Below, piece by piece: positions 53,997-62,678 of a DNA stretch of 64,000 nucleotides. Below the pieces are notes generated by a model. That model saw only the letters and a list, made by a program, of their open reading frames with translations. It ran no database searches and was not told the origin of the DNA. Position numbers and translations under genes: made by a program. This DNA is from JAAYCI01 sp964369525. Its GTDB lineage: Bacteria > Bacillota > Clostridia > Oscillospirales > Ruminococcaceae. The DNA lies in NCBI GenBank assembly GCA_964369525.1, contig CAYJEW010000002.1, positions 16,110 through 80,109 of the forward strand, written 5' to 3'. Each line of letters opens with the position of its first letter. Positions within the stretch are counted from its first letter, which is position 1.

Positions 53997-54722
53997 ATGC
54001 AGCCGGAGATGATTTTGTTTGACTATGGCCAAACCCTAATAAACGAAAAACCGTTCGACGGCGAGCGGGGGTACGCCGCTTTGATGCCGCATGTGGTGGA
54101 GAACCCACGCAACATTACGGTATCGCAGCTGGCGCAGCTGGCGGTGCAGGCGCGCAGCGAGATGGGCCACGACCGCCCCGAGCGCCGCATTGAAACGCCG
54201 GTAGAGGTATATCACCCTATATTTCAGCATTTTTTGTTTGAGTATACGCAGCTAAAGCTTAGCCTTACGCCCCAGCAGATAGAAACCATGTTTTGGGACG
54301 CCGCCTCGCCGCCGTCGGTAGCGCCGGGCATAGAAGAGGTACTGCGCTACATAAAGCAGAAGGGCATACGCAGTGCGGTGGTGAGCAACATCACGTTTAG
54401 CCGCTCTACATTGGCAGAGCGCATAAACAAGCTGTTGCCGCAGAATGAGTTTGAGTTTTTTGTGGCGTCCAGCGAGTATGTGTTTCGCAAGCCAAGCCGA
54501 TTTATATTTGAAATTGCGCTACAAAAAGCAGGCGCGAAGCCTGAAAACACATGGTTTTGCGGTGATAATTTTATCTGCGACATATGCGGGGCAGGTAATA
54601 TGGGCTGCTTTCCGGTATGGTATAGCCATGGGAAAACAGCGCCGCAAGAGGTAGATTTCAGTTATGCTACCATAAACCACTGGAGCGAATTTTTGCCGCT
54701 GCTTGAGGCGGAGGGCAGGTAG
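53997..54722 (+). CDS. HAD-superfamily hydrolase, IA subgroup, with altered motif I
   Basis: This 241-residue protein of the HAD-IA group has a helical cap after motif I. Motif I reads LFDYGQT: the nucleophile Asp9 is present, but the second Asp (general acid/base) is Gly11. The SNITFS motif II Ser/Thr, KPSRFIFE Lys and FCGDNFICDICGA acidic motif are kept. DYGxT is seen in some HAD-like families with lowered or altered phosphatase activity. It follows the nucleoside phosphorylase by 37 bases, perhaps to remove phosphate from a sugar phosphate made there. AGGGG lies before the ATG. Substrate unknown. Confidence 0.82.
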   Translation: MQPEMILFDYGQTLINEKPFDGERGYAALMPHVVENPRNITVSQLAQLAVQARSEMGHDRPERRIETPVEVYHPIFQHFLFEYTQLKLSLTPQQIETMFWDAASPPSVAPGIEEVLRYIKQKGIRSAVVSNITFSRSTLAERINKLLPQNEFEFFVASSEYVFRKPSRFIFEIALQKAGAKPENTWFCGDNFICDICGAGNMGCFPVWYSHGKTAPQEVDFSYATINHWSEFLPLLEAEGR

Positions 54723-54749
54723 CATACAGCTAAAAATAAAAGTAAAAAA

Positions 54750-54785
54750 AACAGCGATGTGAGACTCTCACACCGCTGTTTTTTT
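54750..54785. terminator. bidirectional terminator between the HAD and XRE genes
   Basis: AACAGCG(a)TGTGAG and CTCACA(c)CGCTGTT with a three-base loop, A-run on the left and T-run on the right. Confidence 0.88.
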
Positions 54786-54798
54786 ATTTTGGCTGTAA

Positions 54799-55131
54799 CT
54801 AAAGCGTTAGCCAATACAGCATAGCAATAAATGCAAAAGCTATGCCGCTACAGGCAGCAATAAGAACAATGGTGTTTGTGGTTTCAGAGCTTATCTTAAA
54901 GCTTGGCTCTGCCTTGGGCTCTTCGGCAAAGCTCTCTTCGCCCATTAAAAGATAATCGGTGCTTACGTTATAAAGTTTTGCCAGCTTGATAATATTATCA
55001 AGCTCAGGTTGCACAAGCCCGCTCTCCCATTTTGATACAGCCTGCCTTGAAATGTTTAGCATATGCGCAAGCTCTTCTTGTGAGTGGTTTTCTCTTTTTC
55101 GCAAAGCTTGAATTTGCTCGCTTAAACTCAT
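54799..55131 (-). CDS. XRE-family HTH regulator with a C-terminal membrane helix
   Basis: This 110-residue protein has a Cro/CI-type helix-turn-helix (residues about 5-62: IQALRKRENHSQEELAHMLNISRQAVSKWESG, then LAKLYNVSTDYLLMG), a short acidic linker and one hydrophobic helix (about 87-107). The DNA-binding part is typical of small Bacillota regulators; joining it to a membrane anchor would tether the regulator. GAGGAGG lies eight bases before ATG 55131. Neighbours are unrelated. Targets unknown. Confidence 0.85.
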   Translation of the reverse strand: MSLSEQIQALRKRENHSQEELAHMLNISRQAVSKWESGLVQPELDNIIKLAKLYNVSTDYLLMGEESFAEEPKAEPSFKISSETTNTIVLIAACSGIAFAFIAMLYWLTL

Positions 55132-55259
55132 ATACGCACCTCCTCATAAAAACATGATATCAAGCATATAGGCTTCAGTCTACCAACACAAGGTACAATC
55201 CTGTCAACCGATGGTTGCTTTTTGGAAAACAGTGGTTTACATTGTGCTACCCAAGTAAC

Positions 55260-55294
55260 AAAAATCGAGCATCAAAACACAAAAGCTTTGATGC
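55260..55294 (-). terminator. terminator of the transaldolase-transketolase operon
   Basis: On the minus strand GCATCAAA (complement of 55287-55294), loop, TTTGATGC (complement of 55269-55276), then TCGATTTTT. Confidence 0.75.
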
Positions 55295-55325
55295 CCGACA
55301 GATATTAAAATGTTTGCCGCAAAGC

Positions 55326-56267
55326 TTAGCCAAGCATGGCTTTTGCTTTGTCGTACAGGTTGTCGGCGCTCATGCCAAACTTGTGCAGCAGCTCTTCTGC
55401 AGGGCCAGAGCGGCCAAAGCAATCGTTCATGCCAACACGCACCACAGGCACAGGGCAGTGCTCGGCTACAGCCGAGCACACAGCCTCGCCAAGCCCGCCG
55501 ATAATGCTGTGTTCTTCGGCGGTGATAATGCGGCCGGTTTCTTTGGCGGCTTTAACCACCAGCTCAACATCCAGCGGCTTAATGGTTGCAATGTTAATTA
55601 CCCTGGCCGATACACCCTCGGCCTGCAAACGCTCGGCCGCCTGCATGGCCTCGTACACCATCATGCCGGTGGCAATAAAGGTAAGCTCGGTACCCTCGCG
55701 CACCGTTTCGCCCTTGCCGATTTTAAAGCTGAAGTTGTCTTCCTTGTGGAAGGCAGGCACGGCGGCACGCCCAAAACGCATGTACACAGGGCCGTCCCAC
55801 TCGTAAGCGGCTTTTATGGCGGCGCGGGCTTCAAGGTCGTCGGCGGGGCACATTACCACCATGCCGGGAATAGTGCGCATAAGCGCAAAGTCTTCGTTGC
55901 ACTGGTGCGAGGCGCCGTCTTCGCCAACGCTAACACCGCCGTGGGTGGCAGCTATTTTAACATTAAGGTGTGGGTAGCCAACAGAGTTGCGAATCTGCTC
56001 GAATGCACGGCCTGCTGCAAACATTGCAAATGTGGAGGCAAAAGGTACAAGCCCTGCGGTGGAAAGCCCTGCCGCTACCGATACCATGTTTGCCTCGGCA
56101 ATGCCGCAGTTGAAAAAGCGGTTTGGATATGCTTTTTCAAACAACACCGTTTTGGTGGCCGCAGCAAGGTCGGCGTCTAAAACAACAAGATTTTCATGCT
56201 GTTTGCCCATCTCTACAAGAGCCTCTGCAAAACTATCTCTGGTAGCAATTTTTTTCATCTCAGCCAT
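55326..56267 (-). CDS. transketolase, C-terminal subunit
   Basis: This 313-residue protein holds the pyrimidine-binding and C-terminal domains of a split transketolase. It shows GIAEANMVSVAAGLS with the Glu that activates thiamine diphosphate, THGGVSVGEDGASHQ, and RVINIATIKPLD in the last domain. It forms a complex with the N-terminal subunit to interconvert pentose and hexose phosphates. Its ATG overlaps the N-subunit stop by one base (TAATG), so the two are coupled. Split transketolases are common in Bacillota and archaea. DXS is excluded by the missing N-terminal part and different motif order. Confidence 0.92.
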   Translation of the reverse strand: MAEMKKIATRDSFAEALVEMGKQHENLVVLDADLAAATKTVLFEKAYPNRFFNCGIAEANMVSVAAGLSTAGLVPFASTFAMFAAGRAFEQIRNSVGYPHLNVKIAATHGGVSVGEDGASHQCNEDFALMRTIPGMVVMCPADDLEARAAIKAAYEWDGPVYMRFGRAAVPAFHKEDNFSFKIGKGETVREGTELTFIATGMMVYEAMQAAERLQAEGVSARVINIATIKPLDVELVVKAAKETGRIITAEEHSIIGGLGEAVCSAVAEHCPVPVVRVGMNDCFGRSGPAEELLHKFGMSADNLYDKAKAMLG

Positions 56268-57106
56268 TAGCTCTCACCTCCAAGTTTTGCAAGTTCAGCG
56301 CACGCTTGTGCATATTGCTCGTCGCTTGGGGCGGTGCCGTGCCAGCTGGCTTTATTTTCCATAAAGCTAACGCCGCTACCCTTGGCGGTTTTTGCAAGTA
56401 TAACGCTGGGTTTGCCTTTTTGCTCGCGGGCTTTGGCAAATGCGTCGTTTAGCTCGTTTAGGTCGTGGCCGTTTACGCAGAACACAGCAAAGCCAAACGC
56501 TTCCAGCTTTTTGTCCAGCGGCTCGGGGTTCATTACCTCGGCGGTGGTGCCATCTATCTGCAGGCCGTTTATGTCGATAATAGCGCAAAGGTTATCCAGC
56601 TTATAGTGGGCGGCAAACATAAATGCTTCCCAGCATTGGCCCTCTTGGGTTTCGCCGTCGCCCATAAGGGTGTATACGCGGTAGTCATCGCCATTAAGCT
56701 TTGCGCCAAGCGCCATGCCACACGCAACCGAAATGCCCTGGCCAAGGCTGCCTGTGCTCATGTCTACGCCGGGGGTCATGTGCATGCTGGGATGGCCTTG
56801 CAGGTGGCTGTCAATCTTGCGAAGGGAAATAAGGTCTTCTTTTGGGAAAAAGCCGCGCAGCGCCAAAGAGGCATACATGCCGGGCGCTGTGTGGCCCTTG
56901 GAAAGCACAAACCTGTCGCGGTCGGCTTTTTTAGGGTTTTTGGGGTCGATGTTCAATTCTTTGAAGAAAAGCATGGTAAAGATGTCGGCTGCACCGAGGC
57001 TGCCGCCCGGATGGCCGGACTTTGCGGCGTGGATGGAATCCAGTATGCCTTGGCGCACCTGCCGAGCTGTTTGTTTCAGCTGGGCGTGCTGTGTGTCGGT
57101 TAGCAT
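56267..57106 (-). CDS. transketolase, N-terminal subunit
   Basis: This 279-residue subunit carries the pyrophosphate-binding domain: DSIHAAKSGHPGGSLGAADI, KGHTAPGMYASLAL, and LMGDGETQEGQCWEA with the GDG...N Mg2+/ThDP motif. ATG 57106 with AGAGGTGA nine bases upstream is preferred over GTG 57118. It follows transaldolase on the same strand and is coupled to the C-subunit. The three genes form a non-oxidative pentose phosphate operon that could feed ribose-5-phosphate to prs. Confidence 0.93.
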   Translation of the reverse strand: MLTDTQHAQLKQTARQVRQGILDSIHAAKSGHPGGSLGAADIFTMLFFKELNIDPKNPKKADRDRFVLSKGHTAPGMYASLALRGFFPKEDLISLRKIDSHLQGHPSMHMTPGVDMSTGSLGQGISVACGMALGAKLNGDDYRVYTLMGDGETQEGQCWEAFMFAAHYKLDNLCAIIDINGLQIDGTTAEVMNPEPLDKKLEAFGFAVFCVNGHDLNELNDAFAKAREQKGKPSVILAKTAKGSGVSFMENKASWHGTAPSDEQYAQACAELAKLGGES

Positions 57107-57139
57107 TGTTAGTATCACCTCTATTAAAATATTAAGTGC

Positions 57140-57787
57140 TTACACGGTTTTAAGGTAGTCGCTTTTAAACTTTTCAATACCTGCGTCGGTTAGCGGATGG
57201 CTTAGCATCTGCTCTATAACTTTGTAGGGAACGGTGGCAATGTGTGCGCCTGCCAGTGCGCTGTCGGTAACGTGCATTGGGTGGCGGATGCTGGCCGAGA
57301 TAATCTCGGTTTGAATGTTGTGCAGCGCAAACATGTCGGCAACGGTGCGTATAAGCTCTAGCCCATCGGTGGAGATATCGTCTAGCCTGCCCACAAAAGG
57401 CGACACATATGCAGCGCCCGCGCGCGCTGCCAAAAGCGCTTGGTTGGCGGTGAATATAAGCGTTAGGTTGCAGGCAACGCCCTCTGCCGCAAGCACCTTT
57501 GTGGCCTTTAGGCCCTCGGCGGTCATGGGGATTTTCACCACCATGTTTTTGTGGATTTTTGCAATAGCACGCCCCTCGGCAATCATGCCTGCGGCGTCGG
57601 TTGTGGTGGCCTTAACCTCGCCCGAAATAGGCCCGTCTACAATCTGCGCAATCTCGGCAACTACTTGTGCTACGTCGCGCCCCTCTTTGGCAATTAAAGA
57701 AGGATTTGTGGTTACGCCACACACCACGCCAAGCTCGTTAGCCATGCTAATTTCTTGAATGTTTGCGGTGTCTATAAAAAGTTTCAA
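57140..57787 (-). CDS. transaldolase (TalC/fructose-6-phosphate aldolase-like)
   Basis: This 215-residue protein is of the short transaldolase family. The Schiff-base Lys lies in NMVVKIPMT, with TTNPSLIAKEG, ACNLTLIFTANQALLAARAG and SPFVGRLDDI around the active site. It transfers a dihydroxyacetone unit between sugar phosphates; some family members act as F6P aldolase, which sequence alone does not settle. The TTG at 57787 has GGAGG eight bases upstream; the earlier in-frame ATG at 57802 overlaps that site. It is the first gene of the operon, with a strong promoter at 57859-57887. Confidence 0.92.
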   Translation of the reverse strand: MKLFIDTANIQEISMANELGVVCGVTTNPSLIAKEGRDVAQVVAEIAQIVDGPISGEVKATTTDAAGMIAEGRAIAKIHKNMVVKIPMTAEGLKATKVLAAEGVACNLTLIFTANQALLAARAGAAYVSPFVGRLDDISTDGLELIRTVADMFALHNIQTEIISASIRHPMHVTDSALAGAHIATVPYKVIEQMLSHPLTDAGIEKFKSDYLKTV

Positions 57788-57858
57788 AGCCCTCGCCTCC
57801 AAAATATAATATTATTGTTGTAACAGCATGCCGATGATATAAAATGGCAATACGTTTT

Positions 57859-57887
57859 ATTATATCATTTTGATAGCTACTCGGCAA
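57859..57887 (-). promoter_or_regulatory. promoter of the transaldolase-transketolase operon
   Basis: On the minus strand: -35 TTGCCG (complement of 57882-57887), 17-base spacer, -10 TATAAT (complement of 57859-57864). Confidence 0.75.
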
Positions 57888-58034
57888 TGCATACAGTAAA
57901 GATTAATAAGTAAAAAAACTGCCGAGAGCTGAAAAAAATTGCGTGGCTAATTCTTGGCAAAAACATATGGGTATATGCGGCGGTTTGGGCGGTTGCACAC
58001 GGGCCAAAGACACAAAAAAAAAACATAAAATACC

Positions 58035-58063
58035 TTGTAATATCTGTAACTTTTTGGTATCAT
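58035..58063 (+). promoter_or_regulatory. promoter of the V-ATPase operon
   Basis: -35 TTGTAA (58035-58040), 17-base spacer, -10 TATCAT (58058-58063), 117 bases before the first start codon. Confidence 0.65.
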
Positions 58064-58179
58064 TATTTCTAGTGCTATGTTTTGAGAACAGCGTTCGGCA
58101 TTAGAGTTTGCGCAGATGATATGTGCGCAAAGAAACGCTACGCCGGCAAAGTCATTTATATGTATAAGGGGTGATAGTA

Positions 58180-58488
58180 TTGGCAGATAACTCTATAGAC
58201 AAAGTACGTCTGGCAGAAGCCGAGGCAGAAGAGAGTTTGCGCGCCGCCGCCAGAGAGGCTGCCCAAATTGTGGATGGTGCACATAAGGAAGCCGTAGACC
58301 AAGCAAATGCCGCTATAGACGCAGCCCGCAGCAATGCGGCTGATAAAGTAGCCGCAGCGCACAAGGCCAGCGCACAAGAGCTGGAAAGTGCAACCGCAAG
58401 CCTTAAGGGCGAGATGGACGCGCTTGTTGCGGATGCCCGTAAAAATCAAGATGATGCCGTTCAGACAATACTGAACAAGCTGGCATAG
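58180..58488 (+). CDS. V-type ATPase H/G-type stalk subunit
   Basis: This 102-residue Ala/Glu-rich helical protein is the first gene of the V-ATPase operon, matching the place and length of the archaeal AhaH or bacterial NtpH/G subunit that pairs with subunit E in the peripheral stalk. It is one long amphipathic helix (VRLAEAEAEESLRAAAREAAQIVDGAHKEA and on). The TTG at 58180 has AAGGGG upstream with five-base spacing after its GTGA; a GTG three codons earlier overlaps the site. Low sequence conservation is normal for this subunit, so the call leans on context. Confidence 0.82.
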   Translation: MADNSIDKVRLAEAEAEESLRAAAREAAQIVDGAHKEAVDQANAAIDAARSNAADKVAAAHKASAQELESATASLKGEMDALVADARKNQDDAVQTILNKLA

Positions 58489-58526
58489 CCTTGAAGATTC
58501 ACCGATAAAGGGGGCAAGAATACAGT

Positions 58527-60554
58527 ATGGCGATATTACAGATGGAACGTATCCATCTGGTTGCAATGAAACGTGACCGGAAACGCATTTTGGAAATGTT
58601 ACAGCGTCGTGGCATTGTTGAGGTTAAGAACGCCGAAGGCGAAGATGAGATCTTCCAAAAAACCGATACAAGCAACAGCTGTGCCGTTTTTCAAAAAAGT
58701 GCCGACACGGCCCACCAAGCAGTTGAGATTTTGGATGCTCAGGTTGAGCTGAAAAAACCATTCTTGGCTTTTCTGGAAGGGCCAAAGGCTGTTTCGGTAG
58801 ATGAGTGCGAATCATTTTACGGCCAGCACGACAGTGTGCTGCGCACAGCGCAAGAGATTGTGCGTTATGATCGCGAGATTGCCGAGGCAAACGCAGAGCT
58901 TTTGCGTATTGATGCTCAAATCGAAGCGTTAGGCCCATGGATAACGCTACCTATGGCGCAAAGCTTTAGTGGCACAAAAAACACATCGGTGTTTATTGGT
59001 GTGTTGCCGGGCGAGCAAACGCTGGCGCTGGTACTGCAGCAGTTGGCTGAGGTGGCGCCACAGCTTGACAAAATTCATGTAGAGCTGGTATCTACAAGCG
59101 AACACCAAACCTGCATGTTTGCAGTGGTGCCCAAAGCAGAAGAGGTGCAGGCCGAAGAGGCGCTTCGCGCAATAGGGTTTGCAAAACCGGCAAACATCAG
59201 CCGCCTTGTGCCGGCAGAGCAGCAAACACAGCTGCAAGAGCAGCGCAAAGCAGCAGAAGAAAAGATTGCAAAAGCGCAAGAGGCTATTGCCAGCAAGGCG
59301 TCGCAGCGCAACGAAATTCAATTTTTTGAAGACCACATGCTACAGCGTAGCGAAAAGTATCAAATGATTGATAGGCTAATGCAGTCAAAGCATGTGTTTG
59401 TACTGGACGGCTATGTGCCGAAAAAGTACTCGGGAAAACTTCAAGAAGACCTTACCTCAAAATTTGAGTGTTCGGTAGAGATTGAAGGCGTAACCGAAGA
59501 CGAAGACGTGCCGATACTGCTACAAAACAATAGTTTTGTGCAGCCGGTAGAAGGAGTTTTGGAGGGTTATGCGCTGCCCACAAGGCAGGATATTGACCCC
59601 TCAAATATTATGACTTTCTTCTACTTTGTATTGTTTGGCCTTATGTTCAGCGACGCGGCCTACGGGCTTTTGATGATGGCGGTTTGCGGCGGTTTGCTGG
59701 TTACCGTGAAGAACATAGCTCCAAACTGGCAGAAAAACCTGAAATTGTTTTTCTGGTGTGGTGTGTCAACATTCATTTGGGGCTTACTGTTTGGCAGCTT
59801 CTTCGGAGATGTAGTAACCGTTATAAGCGAAACCTTCTTTGGCCAAACCGTAAACTTTCCAATGCTTTGGTTCGACCCATTGGCCGACCCAATGCAGCTA
59901 CTGCTTTTCAGCCTGGGGCTTGGCATATTGCACCTCACGGTTGGGTTTATACTTAAAGGTGCAACCTGCGCTAAAAACAAACAGTACATAGATATTGTTT
60001 GGGATGCCGTTTTACCGCTAACGCTCTTCTACCCCTTGCTGATAATGCTTATGGGTAGCGAGATGTTTGAAGGTATTGCAGGCACAATGCTTATGCTACC
60101 CTCATGGGGGCAAAACGCATGTCTTGCCGTTGCCGGCATTAGTGCGGTTGGGCTGGTACTTTTTGGCGACAGAAGCAGCAAAGGCATTGTTAAACGGCTT
60201 TTGAAAGGCGCTTTCGCCTTGTACAACACCCTTACAGGCTGGCTTAGCGATATCTTCTCGTATGCACGCTTGCTGGCGCTGGGCCTTGCAACGAGCGTTA
60301 TTGGCTCGGTGTTTAACACACTAGGCTCGCTGTTTGGCACCGGAATTGCCGGCGTTATAGGGTTTATAGCACTGTTTTTGGTTGGCCATGCACTAAACTT
60401 TGGTATAAACGTGCTTGGCGCATATGTTCACTCAAACCGTTTGGAGTACGTTGAATTTTTCGGAAAGTTCTATGAGGGCGGCGGGCGTAAGTTCGAACCC
60501 TTTGGAATACATACTAAGAATTATAAAATAGAGGAGGAAACTCAAAATGTCTGA
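58527..60554 (+). CDS. ntpI: V-type ATPase subunit I
   Basis: This 675-residue stator subunit corresponds to eukaryotic subunit a. The N-terminal cytoplasmic half (about 1-350) is helical with a coiled-coil (QLQEQRKAAEEKIAKAQEAI). The C-terminal half has about eight membrane helices (FYFVLFGLMFSDAAYGLLMM; LGLGILHLTVGFIL; FSYARLLALGLATSVIG), including the Arg in SYARLLAL that moves ions past the K ring. GGGGGC lies before ATG 58527. It overlaps the K start by eight bases. Confidence 0.95.
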   Translation: MAILQMERIHLVAMKRDRKRILEMLQRRGIVEVKNAEGEDEIFQKTDTSNSCAVFQKSADTAHQAVEILDAQVELKKPFLAFLEGPKAVSVDECESFYGQHDSVLRTAQEIVRYDREIAEANAELLRIDAQIEALGPWITLPMAQSFSGTKNTSVFIGVLPGEQTLALVLQQLAEVAPQLDKIHVELVSTSEHQTCMFAVVPKAEEVQAEEALRAIGFAKPANISRLVPAEQQTQLQEQRKAAEEKIAKAQEAIASKASQRNEIQFFEDHMLQRSEKYQMIDRLMQSKHVFVLDGYVPKKYSGKLQEDLTSKFECSVEIEGVTEDEDVPILLQNNSFVQPVEGVLEGYALPTRQDIDPSNIMTFFYFVLFGLMFSDAAYGLLMMAVCGGLLVTVKNIAPNWQKNLKLFFWCGVSTFIWGLLFGSFFGDVVTVISETFFGQTVNFPMLWFDPLADPMQLLLFSLGLGILHLTVGFILKGATCAKNKQYIDIVWDAVLPLTLFYPLLIMLMGSEMFEGIAGTMLMLPSWGQNACLAVAGISAVGLVLFGDRSSKGIVKRLLKGAFALYNTLTGWLSDIFSYARLLALGLATSVIGSVFNTLGSLFGTGIAGVIGFIALFLVGHALNFGINVLGAYVHSNRLEYVEFFGKFYEGGGRKFEPFGIHTKNYKIEEETQNV

Positions 60555-61032
60555 AATCGGTGGTATTGTATTTGCAGTCATGGGCCTTGCTTTTGCCGCA
60601 CTATTCGGCGGTATTGGTTCGGCTTTAGGTGTTAGTATTGCCGGCCAATCTGCTGCCGGCGTTGTGTCGGAAGATCCGGCCAAGTTCGGTAGGGTACTTA
60701 TTCTTCAGTTGCTTCCAGGTACGCAAGGTATCTATGGTCTTGTTATTGCCCTTTTGGCAATGAGCCAGGTAGGTATTCTTGGTGGCTCGGCCGACATGAG
60801 CGTTACCGAGGGCCTGTACTACTTCGCAGCATGTTTGCCTGTAGGCTTCACCGGCCTTGCATCGGGTATTTACCAGGGTAAAGCTTCGGTGGCTGCTATC
60901 AACCTGTTCAACAAACGTCCTGAGCAGTTTGGTAAAGCTATGTTGTTCCCCATCATGGTAGAAACCTACGCTATCTTCGGCATGGTTGTTAGCCTGTTGG
61001 CAGTTCTTTTTGTTAGCAACCTTGGACTGTAA
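60547..61032 (+). CDS. ntpK: V-type ATPase membrane ring subunit K with Na+-binding residues
   Basis: This 161-residue proteolipid has four membrane helices (two hairpins). The residues that coordinate Na+ in Enterococcus hirae NtpK have counterparts: Leu56, Thr59 and Gln60 in QLLPGTQG, Gln110 in SGIYQGK, and the essential Glu139 in MVETYAIFG. Only the second hairpin has a carboxylate, as in that enzyme. This indicates a Na+-translocating rotor. Overlaps subunit I by eight bases, with GAGGAGG within the end of that gene. Codon use is typical of a highly expressed gene. Confidence 0.95.
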   Translation: MSEIGGIVFAVMGLAFAALFGGIGSALGVSIAGQSAAGVVSEDPAKFGRVLILQLLPGTQGIYGLVIALLAMSQVGILGGSADMSVTEGLYYFAACLPVGFTGLASGIYQGKASVAAINLFNKRPEQFGKAMLFPIMVETYAIFGMVVSLLAVLFVSNLGL

Positions 61033-61046
61033 AGGAGGAGCGGCGG

Positions 61047-61640
61047 ATGACCGGTCTTGAAAAGATTATTAAAGAAATTCGGGACGAGGCTGCCGCCGAA
61101 GCGACACAAACAGTAGATAAGGCAAAAGCCGAAGCCAAAGAGATTTTGGCGGCGGCAAAAGCCGAAAGCGATGCCAAGGTAGCACAAATAGAAGCGTCTG
61201 CTACACAGCAGGCCGCCGACATTGAGCAAAGCCGCGACAGCGCACTAGTGTTGCAACGGCGTCAGCAAACGTTGAGTGCCAAGCAAGAAGTGCTGGCCGA
61301 AACGCTGCAAAAGGCGTTGAACAGTTTGTACAACCTGCCCGAAGGCGAATATTTTGACCTTGTTGTAAAGCTGGCTTGTAAATCGGCCGCAAACGGCGAG
61401 GGCGAGATGATGCTAAACAAAAACGACCTCGCAAGGCTTCCCTCCGGTTTTGAAAAGAAACTTGCCGGTGCACTGCCTTCAGGGTCTAGCCTAAAAATTG
61501 CTAAAGAGGCCTGCCCCATCGACGGTGGCTTTGTGCTTAGGTACGGCGATGTAGAAGAGAACTGCTCTTTTGAAGCAATGTTTAACGCACGCGCAGATGA
61601 GTTTTCGGACCTTGTGCGTGGTACATTGTTTGGCGCCTAA
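61047..61640 (+). CDS. ntpE: V-type ATPase subunit E
   Basis: This 197-residue peripheral stalk subunit has a long N-terminal helix rich in Ala/Glu/Lys (about 1-80, AAAEATQTVDKAKAEAKEIL) and a globular C-terminal part ending in EENCSFEAMFNARADEFSDLVRGTLF, typical of the family. It links the stator to the catalytic A3B3 head together with the H/G subunit. It starts at ATG 61047 with GGAGG nine bases upstream, 14 bases after subunit K. Position and length support the assignment, though the sequence is divergent as is common here. Confidence 0.92.
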   Translation: MTGLEKIIKEIRDEAAAEATQTVDKAKAEAKEILAAAKAESDAKVAQIEASATQQAADIEQSRDSALVLQRRQQTLSAKQEVLAETLQKALNSLYNLPEGEYFDLVVKLACKSAANGEGEMMLNKNDLARLPSGFEKKLAGALPSGSSLKIAKEACPIDGGFVLRYGDVEENCSFEAMFNARADEFSDLVRGTLFGA

Positions 61641-61694
61641 AGCCAAAAGTAGCAAAACCAACCTGTAAAAAAACGATAAGGAGGCGGCCCGCTT

Positions 61695-62678
61695 ATGGCA
61701 GAACAATATATCTACGCGGTTACGCGGGTACATGCGCACGAGCAGGGCCTGCTTAGCCGACAGGACCTAGAGCAGCTAATTGCCATGTCTACCGTGCAAG
61801 AGGCAATGACATATCTCAGCGATAAAGGCTGGGGTTCTCCCGACATTGTCTCTGCCGACCCGGACGCTCTTGTGGCGTTCGAGCGTGGCAGAACGTGGGA
61901 TCTTGTAGACGAGCTTGTGGGCGAGGTAACGCCGTTTGACGTGTTCCGCGTTGCAAACGACTACCACAACCTAAAAGCTGCTATCAAATTGGCCTACACA
62001 GCTGATGATGAAACAAACCAAGAGCGGTATTTTGTGGATTATGGCACAGTTGATTTAGACGTAATTATAAAAGCCGCGAACGAGCACGAATTTTCGGCAT
62101 TGCCGGACGATATGGCTAAAGCCGGTAAAGCTGCTTACGAAGCCCTTGCCCACACGGGTGTAGGGCAGGCCAGCGATATTGTTATAGACAAAGCGGCGCT
62201 TGTGGCTATAGATGCAGCCGGTAAAGATAAAAAAACCAGCGTACTGCTACGGCGTTATGCCGAGCTTACGGTGGACTCGGCTAACATCAAAGTTGCTGTG
62301 CGTAGCAGTGTAATGAGCAAAAGTCGTGATTTCATTGAAAAAGCGATTGCGCCGGGCGGCACGCTGAACACCAGCCGTCTTATTAGTGCGGCAGCCGAAG
62401 GGCTGGAAGCTGTTTACACCTACCTGTCTACAACCGATTACGCCTCTGCTATAGACGAGATTAAAACCTCGCTTGCGGCGTTTGAGCGCTGGTGCGACAA
62501 CAAATTGATAGATCTAATTCGGCCGCAGCGTTTTAACTGCTTTGGCATAGAGCCAATTGCAGCGTTTATACTGGGCCGAGAGAGTGAAATCCAGATGGTT
62601 AGGCTGATTTTGTCGGCTAAAATCAACCATTTTAGCGAGCAATCGCTGCGGGAAAGGTTGCGTGAAACCTATGTATAA
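61695..62678 (+). CDS. ntpC: V-type ATPase subunit C (AC39/d-like)
   Basis: This 327-residue subunit connects the central stalk to the K ring. The family core is recognisable: AVTRVHAHEQGLLS at the N-terminus, FDVFRVANDYHNLKAAIKLAYT in the first repeat, RYAELTVDSANIKVAVRS in the second and PIAAFILGRESEIQMVRLILSAKIN near the C-terminus. GGAGGCGG precedes ATG 61695. The end overlaps the next start, so subunits C and F are coupled. Confidence 0.95.
   Translation: MAEQYIYAVTRVHAHEQGLLSRQDLEQLIAMSTVQEAMTYLSDKGWGSPDIVSADPDALVAFERGRTWDLVDELVGEVTPFDVFRVANDYHNLKAAIKLAYTADDETNQERYFVDYGTVDLDVIIKAANEHEFSALPDDMAKAGKAAYEALAHTGVGQASDIVIDKAALVAIDAAGKDKKTSVLLRRYAELTVDSANIKVAVRSSVMSKSRDFIEKAIAPGGTLNTSRLISAAAEGLEAVYTYLSTTDYASAIDEIKTSLAAFERWCDNKLIDLIRPQRFNCFGIEPIAAFILGRESEIQMVRLILSAKINHFSEQSLRERLRETYV

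Larger units (their letters stand above)
57788..58179. other. 392-base divergent control region of the transaldolase and V-ATPase operons
   Basis: AT-rich and without genes. It contains the two divergent promoters listed separately and a run of ten A's (58015-58024). Nothing else is recognisable. Confidence 0.6.

Noticed and set aside
60486..60500. AAGTTCGAACCC resembling a tRNA T-arm
   Set aside because: It lies inside the subunit I coding sequence and there is no acceptor stem or anticodon arm around it.
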